A stretch of DNA of 64,000 nucleotides, from positions 12,599,501 to 12,663,500 of the forward strand of contig NC_071335.1 of NCBI RefSeq assembly GCF_027744825.2, given 5' to 3'. Below are positions 62,538 through 64,000 of the stretch, piece by piece. How positions within the stretch are numbered: position 1 is the stretch's first letter; every line of letters starts with the position of its first letter. Both the position numbers and the translations under genes were made by a program. The notes beneath the pieces are model-generated. The model ran no database searches and was not told where the DNA came from. It saw only the letters and a program-made list of their open reading frames with translations. Source of the DNA: Synchiropus splendidus. Taxonomy: Eukaryota > Chordata > Actinopteri > Syngnathiformes > Callionymidae.

Positions 62538-64000
62538 CAGTGAATGAATGGGACTCCAAACCTGGAAAGCTGAGAATCTCTCCTGATGTTTTTTTGTGGA
62601 TATCTCTGGAGGCAACTGGAACACGCCCCACCTGACTGTCTTTATGCAGTATGGAGCTACTTCAACATAAAGGGAATCTCAGCCAGTAACGTCTGGGGCT
62701 TCACTATTAGGTGGTTTTTGTTTGTTTGTTATAACTTGTGGACCACAGTGTGAGCTCATGCTGGACAATAACAATCCCTGGAGATTTCAGAGTGGTTCAC
62801 CGGATAATCGGACATTGGGAGACACTTGAAAATGTTGGAGAAATTTCTCCATTTGGTCATGGAGATTCCAGAGTATAGAAGAGTGTTTGTGGAGGTCTTT
62901 TGTGAAGAGAGAAGATTCTGAGAAGTTTCAAAAAGGTGGTCAGAGAAGAGTCATTTCTGAAGCCAGGGCTACACATACTTTAAGAGGAGACTCCTAACAG
63001 ATTGTTCTCATTACAGTGTTACTTTAAGCGCATTTGAATCCTACACTACATGCCGACCCTCAAAAGACTAACGTGTCCAGATGCCTATCCTTGGTGTGGC
63101 CGTCGATAGCAAGTCTTTCATGGTGTTGCTTTAAAGCGTAGGAATAGAGTCAAATTGTGCTATCTTCAATTGAACAGCCATCATGTGTGCTTAGACTGCA
63201 ATATTGAATTCAGAAAGAAATAATGTCCCTAGTTATACTAAAAAGAACTCTACTGACAACAATACATTAACTAAATCTATACATTGTCATAATACATTTC
63301 ATTAATAATTTTTAAATTTTTAATTTGGATGCATATTTTTGTGACTCACCCTTACTTGACTAACTTCCCTTGTAATATTCTATACTATGATACTAATCAT
63401 TTTGGCTGCTGAATGTTCCAAAAAACAAACAAGTTTTTAGGTTGCAAAACTATAGATCTTCACTTGGGGCAAATATTTCAAATGTTTTCAGAAGTAAAAA
63501 AAGGAACATAGGAGTCTCCTTGTACGTGTGGACCACGTGGGTCTATCAAAAAAAAAAAAGCCAGCGGCAAGTTTTCTGGACGGCTTGAGTTTGAAACTGA
63601 GAATAAGTGAATGTGTTTCCTTGTTTGATCTCGTCTTCCAGAAAATGTTGTGTGTCAATCATTCAGACAGTGAGTGTATTTCACTGGGAAGTGGCCCTTA
63701 GTGGATCCAAAAGGCACTTTAGCAAGCAAAAGCTTTAACCACGGCGTGTCTTTGACTACCACGAATGCTGCTTCCCTGGATTCTGTTGTGATAAGCAATA
63801 TTCTAAGACCGCAGATGACAAGTGTCTTTTGTGTTGCAGAAGAAGTTTACTGTTGAAACTGAAGTGGAATGGTACTGATATTTACAGCAGCATAAATCAC
63901 CAGCTAAGTATTGCTAACCTGACCTAAACCAGTCCACTTTCATCAGCAGTGCTTCGGCCCAGGTATGTCCCAGCATTATTGGTGTGAAAACAATCGGAGC
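62538..64000 (+). other. rab11fip4: 3' untranslated region and flank of rab11fip4
   Basis: No further coding exon is seen after the stop codon. No clear AATAAA was found on the plus strand before the window ends, so the transcript may run beyond it or use a variant signal. AT-rich runs at about 63,295-63,325 could hold regulatory elements. Confidence 0.5.

Overview
This is vertebrate genomic DNA, almost certainly from a teleost fish. It has long AT-rich non-coding stretches, split genes with GT-AG introns, and several kinds of DNA transposon, LINE and LTR relics typical of fish. No operons, CRISPR arrays, rRNA or convincing tRNA genes were seen. Three protein-coding genes can be read exon by exon; the frame carries through every junction listed.

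Layout. (1) About 1-7,300: intergenic. It holds a complete non-autonomous hAT element with a perfect 8-bp target duplication (92-1,066) and a LINE reverse-transcriptase relic (about 5,870-6,060, minus). (2) 7,371-11,357, minus strand: a type I membrane receptor with three Ig-like domains, a short stalk, one transmembrane helix and a 71-residue tail. Its signal-peptide exon was not found and no gene name is assigned. (3) 14,471-25,324, minus strand: an intact 19-exon gene for a B4GALNT3/B4GALNT4-type N-acetylgalactosaminyltransferase of 735 residues, with a PA14-like region and a CHGN/GT7-type catalytic domain. Its introns contain a hAT element, a LINE relic and two TA-flanked short DNA elements. 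(4) About 25,450-45,300: a 20-kb gene-poor region with a Ty3/gypsy-like gag relic, a dead Tc1/mariner transposon inside a TA microsatellite, a 9-bp-unit minisatellite and another hAT-like element. (5) 45,711-62,537, plus strand: rab11fip4, 13 coding exons and 556 residues, starting with a short 26-codon exon and lacking the EF-hand exons of the long mammalian form. The rest is its 3' untranslated region.

The genes do not form a pathway. The glycosyltransferase acts in the Golgi making LacdiNAc (GalNAc-beta-1,4-GlcNAc) caps, the Rab11-FIP4 protein links Rab11 to recycling-endosome traffic, and the Ig receptor should sit at the cell surface. The Ig receptor and the glycosyltransferase point the same way, and rab11fip4 points away from them across the repeat-rich gap. 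No clearly new biological system is visible. The items most worth following are the unnamed Ig receptor, the unusually short B4GALNT protein, the EF-hand-less rab11fip4 start and the several datable transposon insertions.
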